Source: Ornithinimicrobium tianjinense
Lineage (GTDB): Bacteria > Actinomycetota > Actinomycetes > Actinomycetales > Dermatophilaceae
Length of the DNA: 64,000 nucleotides
Reading direction: 5' to 3'
NCBI RefSeq assembly: GCF_014636495.1
Contig: NZ_BMEM01000004.1
Location: 159,994 to 223,993, forward strand
The notes under the pieces are model-generated. The model was not told the origin of the DNA. It did not search any database and saw nothing but the letters and a program-made list of their open reading frames with translations. Within the stretch, counting starts at the first letter, position 1. Each line of letters begins with the position of its first letter. Both the position numbers and the translations under genes were made by a program. Positions 25,400-35,014 of this stretch are shown here, one piece after another.

Positions 25400-26239
25400 T
25401 CAGGGGGTGCGGAGCTCGAGGGCGCGGACGGCGGCGTCGCGGAGGGTCTGGTCCTCCAGACCCAGGCCGCGGCAGCCGCTGACGAGGCCGTCCACCCCCA
25501 GCGCTCCGGCGTCGAGCAGCTCACGGAGCCGAGCGGCCAGGCGCTCGAGGAGGGACGCCTGGTCCTCGACGAACGCGCGGTCCACCACCAGCCCGTGGCC
25601 CGGCACCCATGTCCCGCTGTCTGCTCCGAGGTCGGAGTCGAGGAAGGCCCGCACGGTCGCGCCCCACTCGAGCGGGTAGGCGTCCTCCATGTGAGGGTCG
25701 GCGCCCTCCTCGACCAGGTCTCCCATGAAGACCACGCCGGCGTCGGGCACGCCGACCACGAGGTCGTGGTCGGTGTGCCCGCGCCCGCGGTGCATCAGCG
25801 TCGCCACCCGGCCGCCCAGGTCGAGCTCGGTGTCCTCCTCGACGAGGTAGAACGGCATGACGATCTCGGTCATCTCGATGGCGCGCGCGATGTGCTCGCG
25901 GTCGGTCCGGCGCATGTGGGCGACGATCGCCTCCCGCTGGATCTCCGCCGTGCGCACCAGGTCGTCGACGGCACCAGAGTGGGCGTAGATCTGCGAGTCG
26001 CGGAACGCGCTGTTGCCGAAGCAGTGGTCGTAGTGGGCGTGGGTGTTGACCACGACGACCTCGAGGTCGGTGACCTCGCGGACCGCGGCGAGCAGCTCCA
26101 TACCGTGCTCGTGGTAGCTGCGGGTGTCGATGACGAGGGCCCGCTCGGAGCCCACGACCAGGCCGCAGTTGAGGTTGAGCTCCTCGTGGCGACGCACGTG
26201 GACGCCGGGCGCGACCTGCTCCCACGTCACCTCAGCCAT
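25400..26239 (-). CDS. Metallo-beta-lactamase fold hydrolase
   Basis: This 279-residue MBL-fold protein has the zinc motif in VVNTHAHYDHCFGN (HxHxDH), a third-ligand histidine in MHRGRGHTDHDLVV, and the bridging aspartate in GVVFMGDLVEEGADP. A last histidine is in TWVPGHGLVVDRAF. The general plan (N-terminal CGLVVGSERALVIDT, later alpha-helical C-terminus) is that of SoxH/quinoprotein-relay or glyoxalase-II-like members; no specific substrate can be assigned. It is separated by 10 bases from the formate-tetrahydrofolate ligase gene upstream on the same strand, so the two may be co-transcribed. Confidence 0.88.
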   Translation of the reverse strand: MAEVTWEQVAPGVHVRRHEELNLNCGLVVGSERALVIDTRSYHEHGMELLAAVREVTDLEVVVVNTHAHYDHCFGNSAFRDSQIYAHSGAVDDLVRTAEIQREAIVAHMRRTDREHIARAIEMTEIVMPFYLVEEDTELDLGGRVATLMHRGRGHTDHDLVVGVPDAGVVFMGDLVEEGADPHMEDAYPLEWGATVRAFLDSDLGADSGTWVPGHGLVVDRAFVEDQASLLERLAARLRELLDAGALGVDGLVSGCRGLGLEDQTLRDAAVRALELRTP

Positions 26240-26249
26240 GGGCCGCAGT

Positions 26250-27917
26250 CTACGAGAGGCCGGTGATCGTCCCGTCGTCCGCGATGTCCATGCCGTTGGC
26301 CGCCGGGACCTTCGGCAGGCCGGGCATCCGCATGATGTCCCCGGTCAGCGCGACGACGAACCCGGCCCCCGCGTTGACGACGAGGTCGCGGACCGTGATC
26401 CGGAAGCCGCGCGGGGCGCCGAGCCGGGTCGGGTCGTCGCTGAAGGAGTACTGCGTCTTGGCCATGCAGACGGGGAGCTCGCCGTAGCCGTCGGCCTTGA
26501 TCTGGCCCATCTGGGTGGCCGCGGAGGGTGCCAGGTCGACACCGTCGGCGCGGTAGATCTCGCGCGCGATGGTCTCGATCTTGCTGTGCAGCTCGTCGCT
26601 CGGGTCGTAGAGGGGACGGTAGCTGCTCTCCTGCTCGCACAGCTCGACGACGGCGCGCGCCATCTCCTCACCGCCCTCGCCACCCTTGGCGAAGACCTCG
26701 GAGAGCACGACCCTGACCCCGAGCGCCTCGCAGCGCTGGCGCACGAGGTCGAGCTCGGCGTCGGTGTCGCTCGGGAAGCGGTTGATGGCCACCAGGGCCG
26801 GCACGCCGAACTTCGCGAGGTTCTCGAGGTGCTGCTCGAGGTTGACGATGCCGTTGCCCAGGGCGAACAGGTCCTCGTTGGTGAGCTCCTTCTTGTCCTT
26901 GCCGCCGTTGAGCTTGAGGGCACGGACGGTGGCGACGACCACGGCCGCGCTCGGCTTGAGGTCGCCGGCCGGGCAGACGATGTCGAAGAACTTCTCCGCG
27001 CCCAGGTCCGCGCCGAAGCCCGCCTCGGTGACGACGTAGTCGGCCAGCTTGAGCGCGGTCTTCGTGGCGACGATGGAGTTGTTGCCGTGGGCGATGTTGG
27101 CGAAAGGCCCGCCGTGGATGATCGCCGGGGTGTTCTCCAGGGTCTGGACCAGGTTGGGCTTGATGGCGTCCTTCATCAGCAGCGCCATGGCCCCCGGAGC
27201 CTCCAGGTCGGCGGCCGTCACGGGCTTCTTGTCGTAGGTGTAGGCCACGACCATCCGACCGAAGCGCTCCTTGAGGTCCTCGAGGCTGGTGGCCAGGCAC
27301 AGTGCCGCCATGATCTCGGAGGCGACGGTGATCTCGAAGCCGGACTCGCGGACGACGCCGTCGCCGACCTTGCCCATGCCGATGACGACGTTGCGCAGCG
27401 CGCGGTCGTTCATGTCCAGGACGCGCGGCCAGACGACGCGCTTGGGGTTGATGTTGAGCGGGTTGCCCTGGTGCAGGGAGTTGTCCAGCAGCGCCGCCAG
27501 CAGGTTGTGGGCGGAGGTGATCGCGTGGAAGTCACCCGTGAAGTGCAGGTTGATGTCCTCCATCGGCACCACCTGGGCGTAGCCGCCGCCGGCCGCGCCG
27601 CCCTTCATCCCGAAGACCGGGCCCAGGGAGGGCTCACGCAGGGTGGTGATGGTCTTGGCGCCGATGCGGTTGAGGGCCATCGACAGACCGACGTTGGTCG
27701 TCGTCTTGCCCTCGCCGGCCGCGGTGGGGTTGATCGCCGTGCAGAGGATCAGCTTGCCGTCCGGACGGTCCGCGAGCCGGTCCAGGACCGACAGGGAGAT
27801 CTTGGCCTTGTCGTGACCGTAGGGGGCGTACTCGTCGACGGACAGGCCCAGCTGCTCGGCGATCTCACCGATGGGCTTGAGCTCGGCCGCCTGGGCGATC
27901 TCGACGTCGGACTTCAC
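26250..27917 (-). CDS. fhs: Formate-tetrahydrofolate ligase
   Basis: This enzyme makes 10-formyltetrahydrofolate from formate, THF and ATP for one-carbon metabolism. The 555-residue length fits the family. Visible motifs are the P-loop-like ATP site [19 protein letters not shown], the folate region [36 protein letters not shown] (only partly quoted elsewhere), [10 protein letters not shown], and [19 protein letters not shown] at 27917 is preferred because AGGAGGT sits at ideal spacing before it; an in-frame ATG at 27947 would add ten residues without a good site. The gene is followed after ten bases by the MBL-fold gene. Confidence 0.96.
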   Translation of the reverse strand: MKSDVEIAQAAELKPIGEIAEQLGLSVDEYAPYGHDKAKISLSVLDRLADRPDGKLILCTAINPTAAGEGKTTTNVGLSMALNRIGAKTITTLREPSLGPVFGMKGGAAGGGYAQVVPMEDINLHFTGDFHAITSAHNLLAALLDNSLHQGNPLNINPKRVVWPRVLDMNDRALRNVVIGMGKVGDGVVRESGFEITVASEIMAALCLATSLEDLKERFGRMVVAYTYDKKPVTAADLEAPGAMALLMKDAIKPNLVQTLENTPAIIHGGPFANIAHGNNSIVATKTALKLADYVVTEAGFGADLGAEKFFDIVCPAGDLKPSAAVVVATVRALKLNGGKDKKELTNEDLFALGNGIVNLEQHLENLAKFGVPALVAINRFPSDTDAELDLVRQRCEALGVRVVLSEVFAKGGEGGEEMARAVVELCEQESSYRPLYDPSDELHSKIETIAREIYRADGVDLAPSAATQMGQIKADGYGELPVCMAKTQYSFSDDPTRLGAPRGFRITVRDLVVNAGAGFVVALTGDIMRMPGLPKVPAANGMDIADDGTITGLS

Positions 27918-28012
27918 TGGGGGACCTCCTGCGGACAGGGCGGTCATCTCGTCGACCCGCCACCGCAGAAAACGGTAGCGCGACGGCGAGAACGCCGTTT
28001 CGGAGGGGTCCC

Positions 28013-28300
28013 TCAGAGCTCGATGCCGAGGCGCCGGGCGGAGCGCGTCCGCTGCCGGCGGGCGCGCTGGCGACGCAGGCGCTTGATGAGCATCGGGTCG
28101 TGCGCCAGCGCGTCGTCGTTGTCGATCAGCTGGTTGAGGATCTGGTAGTAGCGCGTGGGGCTCAGGTCGAACAGGTCCTTGACCGCCTGCTCCTTCGACC
28201 CGGCGTACTTCCACCACTGGTGCTCGAAGTCGAGGATCTCGCGGTCACGGTCGGTCAGCGAGGTCGGTTGCCCGGGCTGGATCCGCGTGGCTGCACCCAA
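28013..28300 (-). CDS. DUF3263-family protein
   Basis: This 95-residue actinobacterial protein matches DUF3263: [46 protein letters not shown] is the conserved helical core, which looks like a sigma-factor-region-4 or HTH-type fold, followed by a very basic tail ([18 protein letters not shown]). DNA or RNA binding is therefore plausible but unproven. The start is TTG at 28300, supported by a GAGGGAG ribosome site; no ATG or GTG lies at a better position. It is divergent from uracil-DNA glycosylase. Confidence 0.85.
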   Translation of the reverse strand: MGAATRIQPGQPTSLTDRDREILDFEHQWWKYAGSKEQAVKDLFDLSPTRYYQILNQLIDNDDALAHDPMLIKRLRRQRARRQRTRSARRLGIEL

Positions 28301-28413
28301 TGTCCCGTCTCCCTCTCGACTGCTCGCTCACGTGTGTGGGCCCAAGACTACGCCATCAGACTTACACAGGTGTCATTCCTGGCCCGGTGTGGCGGACGGC
28401 ATACTCTCGTGCC

Positions 28414-29094
28414 GTGCCGTCCCCCACCCCGCTGAGCGAGCTCGTGCACCCGTCCTGGGCGCGGGCGCTCGAGCCGGCGCAGGGCACAGTGGCGCAGCTC
28501 GGCGCCTTCCTGCGCGAGGAGGTCGCCGCAGGTCGCGGTTACCTGCCGGCCGGCGAGCACGTGCTGCGCGTCTTCGAGCGGCCGCTGGAGGAGGTGCGGG
28601 TGCTCATCGTCGGCCAGGACCCCTACCCCACCGTCGGGCACGCCGTCGGCCTGAGCTTCTCGGTGGCCCCGGACGTCCGCCCCGTCCCCCGCAGCCTCCA
28701 GAACATCTACACCGAGCTGTCCACCGACCTCGGCCTGCCCACCCCGTCGTCCGGCGACCTCACCCCGTGGGCCGAGCGGGGCGTGATGCTCCTCAACCGG
28801 GTCCTCACCGTCCGCCCGGGCACCCCGGCGAGCCACCGGGGCAAGGGCTGGGAGGAGGTCACCGAGCTGGCCATCGACACCCTCGTGCGGCGCGGCGGCC
28901 CCCTCGTGGCGATCCTGTGGGGCCGCGACGCGCGCGGGCTCGCAGCACGGCTCGGCGACGTGCCGCGCATCGAGAGCGCGCACCCCTCGCCGCTTTCGGC
29001 CCGCAGCGGCTTCTTCGGCAGCCGGCCGTTCAGCCGCACCAACGAGCTGCTGGTCCGCCAGGGCGCGGACCCCGTCGACTGGAGGCTCCCGTGA
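28414..29094 (+). CDS. ung: Uracil-DNA glycosylase (family 1)
   Basis: Ung removes uracil from DNA at the start of base excision repair. The 226-residue protein has the catalytic loop [21 protein letters not shown] with its Asp, the [16 protein letters not shown] segment that contacts the base, and the minor-groove loop [24 protein letters not shown] with the catalytic His. The GTG at 28414 is chosen because a TACTCT -10 box ends six bases upstream, which suggests a leaderless mRNA; the longer open frame upstream overlaps the divergent gene. The stop overlaps the next GTG as GTGA. Confidence 0.95.
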   Translation: MPSPTPLSELVHPSWARALEPAQGTVAQLGAFLREEVAAGRGYLPAGEHVLRVFERPLEEVRVLIVGQDPYPTVGHAVGLSFSVAPDVRPVPRSLQNIYTELSTDLGLPTPSSGDLTPWAERGVMLLNRVLTVRPGTPASHRGKGWEEVTELAIDTLVRRGGPLVAILWGRDARGLAARLGDVPRIESAHPSPLSARSGFFGSRPFSRTNELLVRQGADPVDWRLP

Positions 29095-29954
29095 CGCTCC
29101 CCCCGACCGGCTCCGGCGCCGGCGCGATCAGGCCGCTCCCGCGGCCCTGGACGAGGTATGTCGCGATCGGCGACTCATTCTCCGAAGGGATGAGCGACCC
29201 CGACCCGCGCACGCCGGACGCCTACGTCGGGTGGGCCGACCGGCTCGCCACCCTGCTCGCCCCGCACGTCGAGGAGTTCGGCTACGCCAACCTGGCCGTG
29301 CGCGGCCGCAAGCTCGACGACATCGCCGGGCCGCAGCTCGACGCCGCTCTCGCGCTCGGGCCCGACCTGGTCAGCATCGTGGGCGGGGGCAACGACATCC
29401 TGCGCCCGCGCGCCGACATCGACGCCCTGGCCGCCCAGCTCGAGGCCGCGGTCGTCCGGATCCGCGCGACCGGGGCCGACGTGCTCATGGCGACCCCCAC
29501 CGACCCGGCCGGGGCGCCCGTCGTGGGGCTGACCCGCGGCCGTGCGGCCACCTACATCGCCCACATCTGGACGATCGCGGGCCGTCACGGCTGCTACGTC
29601 CTCAACCAGTGGGCCCTGGACGTCCTCAAGGACTGGCGGATGTGGGCCGAGGACCGCATCCACATGACGCCCGAGGGGCACCGGCGCGTGGCGCTGGCGG
29701 CCTACGCCGCGCTCGGCCACGACCCGCAGGACGCCGACTGGCACGTGCCGCTGCCCCCGCAGGCGCCGGCGGGGACCCTCGAGACGGTCCGCGGCAACGC
29801 CCAGTGGGCCCGCGAGTACCTCTCCCCCTGGGTCCAGCGCCGCCTCACCGGGCGCTCCTCCGGCGACCACGTCACCCCCAAGCGGCCCGACCTGGCACCC
29901 GCGGACGAGCCGAGCCTGCACGCCATACCCGAGAAGGAGCCCGACGATGGCTGA
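29091..29954 (+). CDS. SGNH/GDSL-family hydrolase
   Basis: This 287-residue hydrolase has the SGNH block residues: the nucleophile in [16 protein letters not shown], block II Gly in LAVRGRKLD, block III Asn in [12 protein letters not shown], and the catalytic Asp-His pair in [17 protein letters not shown]. Members act as esterases, lipases or carbohydrate deacetylases. There is no signal peptide, so it should act in the cytosol. The C-terminal 70 residues beyond the His are hydrophilic and poorly conserved. GTG start overlaps the ung stop by four bases, and the stop overlaps the next gene by eight. Confidence 0.9.
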   Translation: MTLPPTGSGAGAIRPLPRPWTRYVAIGDSFSEGMSDPDPRTPDAYVGWADRLATLLAPHVEEFGYANLAVRGRKLDDIAGPQLDAALALGPDLVSIVGGGNDILRPRADIDALAAQLEAAVVRIRATGADVLMATPTDPAGAPVVGLTRGRAATYIAHIWTIAGRHGCYVLNQWALDVLKDWRMWAEDRIHMTPEGHRRVALAAYAALGHDPQDADWHVPLPPQAPAGTLETVRGNAQWAREYLSPWVQRRLTGRSSGDHVTPKRPDLAPADEPSLHAIPEKEPDDG

Positions 29955-30633
29955 CCTTGACCTCACGACGCACCGCGGCCTGTGGCTGTGCGTGCTCGGC
30001 GCGGACGCGCTGGAGCTGCTGCCGACGGACGGCATCGGCTGGCTGGGCGTGGACCTCCAGCACGGGGTGTATGACGTGGCGCACCTCCCCGGTCTCCTGC
30101 GGGTCGCGCAGGTTCCGGTGCTGGCCCGGGCCGCCTCCCAGGACCCCGGCCACCTGGCGCGCGTGCTCGACACCGGCGTGGCCGGCGTCATCGTGCCCGG
30201 CGTGGAGTCGCCGGCCGACGTGGAGTCGCTGGTCGCCGCGGTGCGCTTCCCGCCCGAGGGCCGGCGCAGCACCGGCCTGACGCGCGCCGTCCTCGTGGGC
30301 GGACCCGAGCGCCCCCTCCTGCTGCCGATGGTGGAGACGCGCGGGGCGCTGGAGACGGTCGAGGAGATCGCGGCGGTGCCCGGCGTGGACGGTCTGTTCG
30401 TCGGGCCGTACGACCTCTCGCTCTCGCTGGGCCGCCCGGGAGTCACCGACGCCGACGTCGTCGCCGGGATCGCGCGGGTCCGGGAGGTGACCCGCGAGCG
30501 CGGTCTGCTCGCGGGTGCCTTCAGCGCCCACCGCGAGCTCGATCCCCAGCTCCCGGCCGACCTCGACCTCGTCGCCGTCGACACCGACATCACCGCGTTG
30601 CGGCAGGGCGTCGCCGGCCTGCTCGGCGGCTGA
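29947..30633 (+). CDS. HpcH/HpaI-family aldolase/citrate-lyase-like protein
   Basis: The 228-residue protein has the TIM-barrel features of HpcH/HpaI class II aldolases: GWLGVDLQHGVYDV in the position of the usual D.EHG motif, the arginine in VPVLARAASQDPG, the glycine loop in TGVAGVIVPGVESPADVE, and the metal-binding Glu in LLLPMVETRGALETVEEIA, with the second ligand in DGLFVGPYDLSLSLG. Members cleave 4-hydroxy-2-oxo acids. It is shorter than typical HpaI (about 260). It overlaps the SGNH gene, so ung, the hydrolase and this gene look like one transcript; a functional link between them is not evident. Confidence 0.85.
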   Translation: MADLDLTTHRGLWLCVLGADALELLPTDGIGWLGVDLQHGVYDVAHLPGLLRVAQVPVLARAASQDPGHLARVLDTGVAGVIVPGVESPADVESLVAAVRFPPEGRRSTGLTRAVLVGGPERPLLLPMVETRGALETVEEIAAVPGVDGLFVGPYDLSLSLGRPGVTDADVVAGIARVREVTRERGLLAGAFSAHRELDPQLPADLDLVAVDTDITALRQGVAGLLGG

Positions 30634-30670
30634 CGCGCCCGACCTCGTCGACCTCGCCACTGAGGCGACA

Positions 30671-30688
30671 GGTGTTCCGCGGAACACC
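30671..30688. promoter_or_regulatory. Perfect 18-bp palindrome upstream of the molybdate operon
   Basis: GGTGTTCCGCGGAACACC reads identically on both strands. It lies 38 bases after the aldolase stop and 45 bases before the start of the HTH-TOBE gene. Its perfect symmetry suggests a dimeric repressor or activator site, or a short hairpin in the RNA. Confidence 0.7.
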
Positions 30689-30704
30689 CACAACCCCCGA
30701 AAGT

Positions 30705-30718
30705 GCCGCACGTGCGGC
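30705..30718. promoter_or_regulatory. Second palindrome and -10 box at the molybdate operon promoter
   Basis: GCCGCACGTGCGGC is a perfect 14-bp palindrome directly followed by TGTTACGCT, in which TACGCT is a good -10 box. The ATG of the HTH-TOBE gene starts six bases after that box, so transcription probably starts at the ATG. The palindrome would occupy the -35/-10 spacer, where bound protein would block or aid RNA polymerase. Confidence 0.7.
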
Positions 30719-30733
30719 TGTTACGCTCTGCTC

Positions 30734-31123
30734 ATGGCGCAGATGCGAGTCAGTGAGGCTGCCAGCCTGCTGGGCGTCTCCCCCGACACGATCCGACGGG
30801 CCGTGGACACCGGCCGGCTGACCGGGGGCAAGGACGATGCCGGCCGCACGGTCGTCGAGTCCGTCGACGTGGCCCGGATGGCCCAGGAGCACGGGCAGCC
30901 GTCGGAGTCCACTGCCACCCACTCCTCGCCGCGCAACCAGATGCGGGGCATCGTCACCCGCGTCCTCAGCGACACGGTGATGTCGCAGGTGGAGGTGCAG
31001 GCCGGGCCCTTCCGGCTGGTGTCGCTCATCTCCACCGAGGCCGTCGAGGAGCTCGGCCTCGAGCCGGGCTCGGTCGTCGTCGCCTCCGTCAAGTCCACCA
31101 ACGTCACCGTCGGCCTCGGGTGA
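30734..31123 (+). CDS. HTH-TOBE molybdate-responsive (molbindin-like) protein
   Basis: This 129-residue protein joins an N-terminal MerR/excisionase-like helix-turn-helix (VSEAASLLGVSPDTIRRAVDTGRL, residues about 4-45) to a single TOBE/Mop domain (about 66-129: NQMRGIVTRVLSDTVMSQVEVQAGPFRLVSLISTEAVEELGLEPGSVVVASVKSTNVTV). Mop domains bind molybdate or tungstate at subunit interfaces. It starts the modABC operon, so the natural reading is a molybdate-sensing regulator or storage protein. ATG at 30734 follows a -10 box at leaderless spacing. Its TGA overlaps the modA start. It is not a classical ModE, which has two Mop domains. Confidence 0.88.
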   Translation: MAQMRVSEAASLLGVSPDTIRRAVDTGRLTGGKDDAGRTVVESVDVARMAQEHGQPSESTATHSSPRNQMRGIVTRVLSDTVMSQVEVQAGPFRLVSLISTEAVEELGLEPGSVVVASVKSTNVTVGLG

Positions 31124-31902
31124 TGGCGCCCGCCACCGCCCTCACCGGTCGCGGCCTGACGTTCCTGCTCGCCGCCACCACGAGCCTGGCGCTGACCTCG
31201 TGCGAGGCGACCGCCGAGAGCTCCGGGGCACTCTCAGGCGACCGCACCGTGACCGTGCTCGCCGCCGCCTCGCTCACCGACGTCCTGGCGGAGATCGCCG
31301 CCGACTTCGAGGCGGACCACCCCGGCGTCACGGTCGAGACCTCCTTCGCCGCGAGCTCCACGATCGTCCAGCAGGTCAACGAGGGCGCGCCCGCCGACGT
31401 GGTGGCCCTCGCCGGTCAGCAGGCCCTGGAGCCGCTCGAGCAGGCCCGGCGGGTCTCCGAGCCGGTCGTCCTGACCACCAACACCCTCGAGCTGGCGGTG
31501 CCCCCGGACAACCCGGCGGCCGTCGACGGGGTCGAGGACCTGACGGCCGCGGGCCTGCGCCTCGTGGTGTGCCAGCCCGAGGTCCCCTGCGGCACGGCGG
31601 CCGCGACGCTCTTCGACCGGCTCGGCATCGACCCGCAGGTCGCCTCCTACGAGCCGGACGTGCGCGCGACCCTGAGCAAGGTGGCGCTGGGCGAGGCCGA
31701 CGTCGGCGTCGTCTACCGCACGGACGTCGCCGCGGCCGACGGGGCCGTCCTCGGCGTCGAGATCCCCGCGCAGGACAACGTGGTCAGCTCCTACCCCGTG
31801 CTCGCCGTGTCCGGCTCGCCGCTTGCCCTGGAGCTCATCGAGGAGATGCTGTCGGCCCGCGGCCAGCAGCACCTCGCGGACGCGGGCTTCGGCGCGCCAT
31901 GA
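31120..31902 (+). CDS. modA: Molybdate ABC transporter substrate-binding lipoprotein (ModA)
   Basis: ModA captures molybdate outside the membrane. The 260-residue precursor has a lipoprotein signal ending in LALTSC (acylated Cys about residue 28), then the family start VTVLAAASLTDVLAEIAADFE and ETSFAASSTIVQQVNEGAPADV, where the serines line the oxyanion site. Later it has GLRLVVCQPEVPCGTAA and GEADVGVVYRTD. The two cysteines in CQPEVPCG are common in actinobacterial ModA. GTG at 31120 overlaps the upstream stop; an ATG three bases on is equally possible. The stop overlaps modB as ATGA. Confidence 0.94.
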   Translation: MMAPATALTGRGLTFLLAATTSLALTSCEATAESSGALSGDRTVTVLAAASLTDVLAEIAADFEADHPGVTVETSFAASSTIVQQVNEGAPADVVALAGQQALEPLEQARRVSEPVVLTTNTLELAVPPDNPAAVDGVEDLTAAGLRLVVCQPEVPCGTAAATLFDRLGIDPQVASYEPDVRATLSKVALGEADVGVVYRTDVAAADGAVLGVEIPAQDNVVSSYPVLAVSGSPLALELIEEMLSARGQQHLADAGFGAP

Positions 31903-32684
31903 CAGCGCGCGGGGCCGGCGCCCGGCTGCCGCTCGTCGCCCCCGCCGCGGTGGGCGTGGCGTTCATCGTCCTCCCGCTGCTCTCGCTCCTCGTGCGTGCG
32001 GACTGGGCGGACCTCGCCACCCACCTGGCCGCACCCGTGGTCGGGCAGTCGCTGCGCCTCTCCGCGCTCACGACGAGCATCACGATGGTCGCGGTCTGGA
32101 TCCTGGGCACCCCGCTCGCCTGGTTGCTCGCCCGTTCCGAGCACCCGCTCACCGCCTGGGGCCGCGCCCTCGTCACGGTCCCGCTCGTCCTGCCGCCCGT
32201 GGTCGGGGGCGTCGCCCTCCTCATGACGTGGGGGCGACGCGGCGTGCTCGGCGGATGGCTGGAGTCGACCCTCGGCGTCACGCTGCCCTTCACGACCGCC
32301 GCCGTCGTGATGGCGGAGATCTTCGTGGCGCTGCCGTTCTACGTGATCTCTGTCGAGGGCTCGATGCGCGGCCTCGACCGCCGCTTCGACGAGATCGCCG
32401 CCACGCTCGGCGCCGGCCCTGTCCGCACCTTCCGCGCCGTCGTCGTCCCGATGGTGCTGCCCGGCATCGCCGCCGGCTCGGCGCTGGCGTGGGCGCGGGC
32501 GCTCGGCGAGTTCGGCGCGACGATCACCTTCGCGGGCAGTTTCCCGGGGCGCACCCAGACCGCACCGCTCGGCGTCTACGCCGCGCTCGAGCGCGACCCC
32601 CAGGCCGCCATCGCGCTCTCGCTCGTCATGCTCCTCGTCAGCGTCGTGGTCCTCGGCGCGCTCCGCTCCCGGTGGCTGCGGTGA
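31899..32684 (+). CDS. modB: Molybdate ABC transporter permease (ModB)
   Basis: This 261-residue integral membrane protein forms the molybdate channel as a dimer. It has about six hydrophobic helices, the first at residues 10-32 (LPLVAPAAVGVAFIVLPLLSLL). The EAA loop that contacts ModC is seen in DEIAATLGAGPVRTFRAVVVPMVLPGI. WARALGEFGATITFAGSFPGRTQT is the conserved ModB/CysT signature near the C-terminus. Start ATG overlaps the modA stop, and the TGA overlaps modC, so the transporter genes are translationally coupled. Confidence 0.95.
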   Translation: MTARGAGARLPLVAPAAVGVAFIVLPLLSLLVRADWADLATHLAAPVVGQSLRLSALTTSITMVAVWILGTPLAWLLARSEHPLTAWGRALVTVPLVLPPVVGGVALLMTWGRRGVLGGWLESTLGVTLPFTTAAVVMAEIFVALPFYVISVEGSMRGLDRRFDEIAATLGAGPVRTFRAVVVPMVLPGIAAGSALAWARALGEFGATITFAGSFPGRTQTAPLGVYAALERDPQAAIALSLVMLLVSVVVLGALRSRWLR

Positions 32685-33766
32685 CCCGCCTCGACGCGCG
32701 CCTGGGCGTCGCGGTCGGCGGCTTCGACGTCGAGGCCGACCTCTCGTGCGACGGAGGCGTGACCGCGCTGCTCGGCCCCAACGGCTCGGGCAAGACGACC
32801 CTGCTCAAGGCCCTCGCCGGGCTCCTGCCCCTCAGCGGCGGGCAGGTCCGCGTGGGCGGGCGCACCTGGGCCGACGCGGCACGGCATACCCACGTCGCGC
32901 CGGAGGCGCGCAGCGTCGGGATGGTCCTCGCGGACCCGCTCCTCTTCCCGCACCTCACCCTGCTCGACAACGTCGCCTTCGGGCCCCGTTCCCGAGGTAT
33001 GCCGCGCGCCGGCGCCCGCGCCCGCGCCGCCGAGGAGCTGGGCCGGGTGGGTCTGGCCGACCTCGGCAGCCGCAGGCCGGGGCAGGTGTCGCAGGGCCAG
33101 GCGCAGCGCGCCGCGCTCGCGCGGGCCCTGGCCACCGACCCGGTCGTGCTGCTCCTCGACGAGCCGCTCTCGGCGCTCGACCCGCAGACGCGGTCCGCGA
33201 CGCGCGCCGACCTGTCGCACCGACTGCGCGACTTCCCCGGGACGACGATCCTCGTCACCCACGACCCGCTCGACGCGCTGACGCTGGGCGACCGGCTGGT
33301 CTTCCTCGAGGACGGGAGGGTCGTCCAGGCCGGCACGCCGACCGAGGTCATCGCGCGGCCGCGCTCCCCCTACGTCGCCTCCGTCGTCGGGCTCAACCTC
33401 CTGCGCGGGCGGCTCGCCGCCGACAGCTCACCGACCCTCGAGCTGGCGGACGGGGCGCGCCTCGTCGTGGCCGGCGTGCCGGAGGACGCCCGACCTGGCG
33501 ACCGGCTGCTCGCCACCGTCAACCCGGCCGCCGTCACCCTCTACTCCGAGCGGCCGGCGGCGTCGGCGCGCAACCTGTGGGAGCTGGAGGTCGCCGCGGT
33601 CACGGTGACCGGGCAGCGCGCCCGGGTGCGCCTGCGCGGCATACCCGGGACCGACCTGGTCGCCGAGGTGACGCTGCCGGCCGTGGCGCAGCTGGGGGTC
33701 GTGGCCGGCCGCCGCCTGTGGGCGGGCGTCAAGGCGACGGAGGTGGAGGTCTACCCCGAGGCGTGA
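32681..33766 (+). CDS. modC: Molybdate ABC transporter ATP-binding protein (ModC)
   Basis: ModC drives molybdate import. The 361-residue protein has Walker A LLGPNGSGKTTLLKALAG, Q-loop region GMVLADPLLFPHL, Walker B VVLLLDEPLSALD, and the H-loop ILVTHD. The signature reads VSQGQAQRAALARAL where LSGGQ is usual; this Ser-Gln-Gly-Gln form still has the key Ser and Gly. A C-terminal regulatory TOBE domain (about residues 290-360, SARNLWELEVAAVTVTGQRARV and GRRLWAGVKATEVEV) could sense molybdate. GTG start overlaps the modB stop by four bases. Confidence 0.95.
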   Translation: MTRLDARLGVAVGGFDVEADLSCDGGVTALLGPNGSGKTTLLKALAGLLPLSGGQVRVGGRTWADAARHTHVAPEARSVGMVLADPLLFPHLTLLDNVAFGPRSRGMPRAGARARAAEELGRVGLADLGSRRPGQVSQGQAQRAALARALATDPVVLLLDEPLSALDPQTRSATRADLSHRLRDFPGTTILVTHDPLDALTLGDRLVFLEDGRVVQAGTPTEVIARPRSPYVASVVGLNLLRGRLAADSSPTLELADGARLVVAGVPEDARPGDRLLATVNPAAVTLYSERPAASARNLWELEVAAVTVTGQRARVRLRGIPGTDLVAEVTLPAVAQLGVVAGRRLWAGVKATEVEVYPEA

Positions 33767-33834
33767 CCAGGTGCCCGGCCGGTCCCGCGCCCCGATTCAC
33801 GGCTGACGCCACGTCCGGCGCTAGGGTGCGCGCC

Positions 33835-34989
33835 ATGGTGCAACGCGTGCTCCCCAGCGACGAGGCGCAGGACCTGCTCGCACTCGTCCGCGAGATCGCC
33901 GACGAGCAGCTCCTCCCCCAGGTCGACGAGGCCGAGGCTGCGAAGCGGTTCCCGCGAGAGGTCTTCACCATGCTCGGGCGGACCGGGCTGCTGTCGCTGG
34001 CCTACCCCGAGGAGCACGGCGGCGGCGGGCAGCCCTACGAGGTCTACCTGCAGGTCGTCGAGGAGATCGCCCGCGCCTGGATGTCGGTCGCGGTCGGCGT
34101 CTCCGTGCACTCCCTCACCGCCTTCCCGCTCGCGACCTTCGGGAGCGCCGAGCAGCAGGAGCGCTGGCTGCCGGGGATGCTGGGCGGCGAGCAGCTGGGC
34201 GCCTACTGCCTCTCCGAGCCCCAGGCCGGCTCGGACGTCGCCGCGATCCGCACCCGCGCCGTCAGGGACGGCGACGACTACGTCATCACCGGCGGCAAGG
34301 CGTGGATCAGCCACGCGGGACACGCCGACTACTACACGACCTTCGTGCGCACCTCCGACGACGGCGGGCGTGGGCTGTCGTGCTTCCACATCCCGGCCGG
34401 CACCGAGGGCCTGACCTTCGCCGAGCCCGAGCGCAAGATGGGCCTGCACTGCGACACGGTCGGCGAGGTGCTCCTCGACGGCGTTCGCCTCCCCGCCGAG
34501 CACCGGATCGGCGAGGAGGGCAGGGGTATGCAGATCGCGCTCGCCGCACTCGACTCCGGTCGCCTCGGGATCGCGGCTGCCGCGACCGGCCTGGCGCAGC
34601 GAGCCCTGGAGGTGGCCAGCGCCTACGCGACCGAGCGCGAGCAGTTCGGCCGCCCGATCGCCGACAACCAGGGTCTGGCCTTCCTCATCGCCGAGATGGC
34701 CGCCGCCGTCGGGTCGGCCCGCGCGACCTACCTGCACGCCGCCCGCCTCAAGGACGCCGGCCAGCCGCACACCCTCGAGGCCTCGATCGCCAAGCTCGTC
34801 GCGACCGACGCCGCGATGAAGGTGACCACCGACGCCGTGCAGGTGCTGGGCGGCTACGGCTACACCACCGACTTCCCGGCCGAGCGCTTCATGCGCGAGG
34901 CCAAGGTGACCCAGATCTTCGAGGGCACCAACCAGATCCAGCGCCTCGTCATCTCGCGCCAGGTGCTGGCCGAGCACGCCCGGCGCTGA
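33835..34989 (+). CDS. Acyl-CoA dehydrogenase
   Basis: This 384-residue flavoenzyme introduces the alpha-beta double bond into acyl-CoA in fatty or branched-chain acid breakdown. FAD-site motifs are [17 protein letters not shown] and [16 protein letters not shown]. The second domain has [29 protein letters not shown](Q/F) features such as [16 protein letters not shown], and [34 protein letters not shown] carries the likely catalytic Glu just before GTN. A TAGGGT -10 box ends seven bases before the ATG, so the message may be leaderless. A short-chain dehydrogenase gene follows after 25 bases, forming a two-gene acyl-CoA oxidation unit. Confidence 0.95.
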   Translation: MVQRVLPSDEAQDLLALVREIADEQLLPQVDEAEAAKRFPREVFTMLGRTGLLSLAYPEEHGGGGQPYEVYLQVVEEIARAWMSVAVGVSVHSLTAFPLATFGSAEQQERWLPGMLGGEQLGAYCLSEPQAGSDVAAIRTRAVRDGDDYVITGGKAWISHAGHADYYTTFVRTSDDGGRGLSCFHIPAGTEGLTFAEPERKMGLHCDTVGEVLLDGVRLPAEHRIGEEGRGMQIALAALDSGRLGIAAAATGLAQRALEVASAYATEREQFGRPIADNQGLAFLIAEMAAAVGSARATYLHAARLKDAGQPHTLEASIAKLVATDAAMKVTTDAVQVLGGYGYTTDFPAERFMREAKVTQIFEGTNQIQRLVISRQVLAEHARR

Positions 34990-35014
34990 CCCTCGACCGC
35001 ATACCGGAGGAAGC

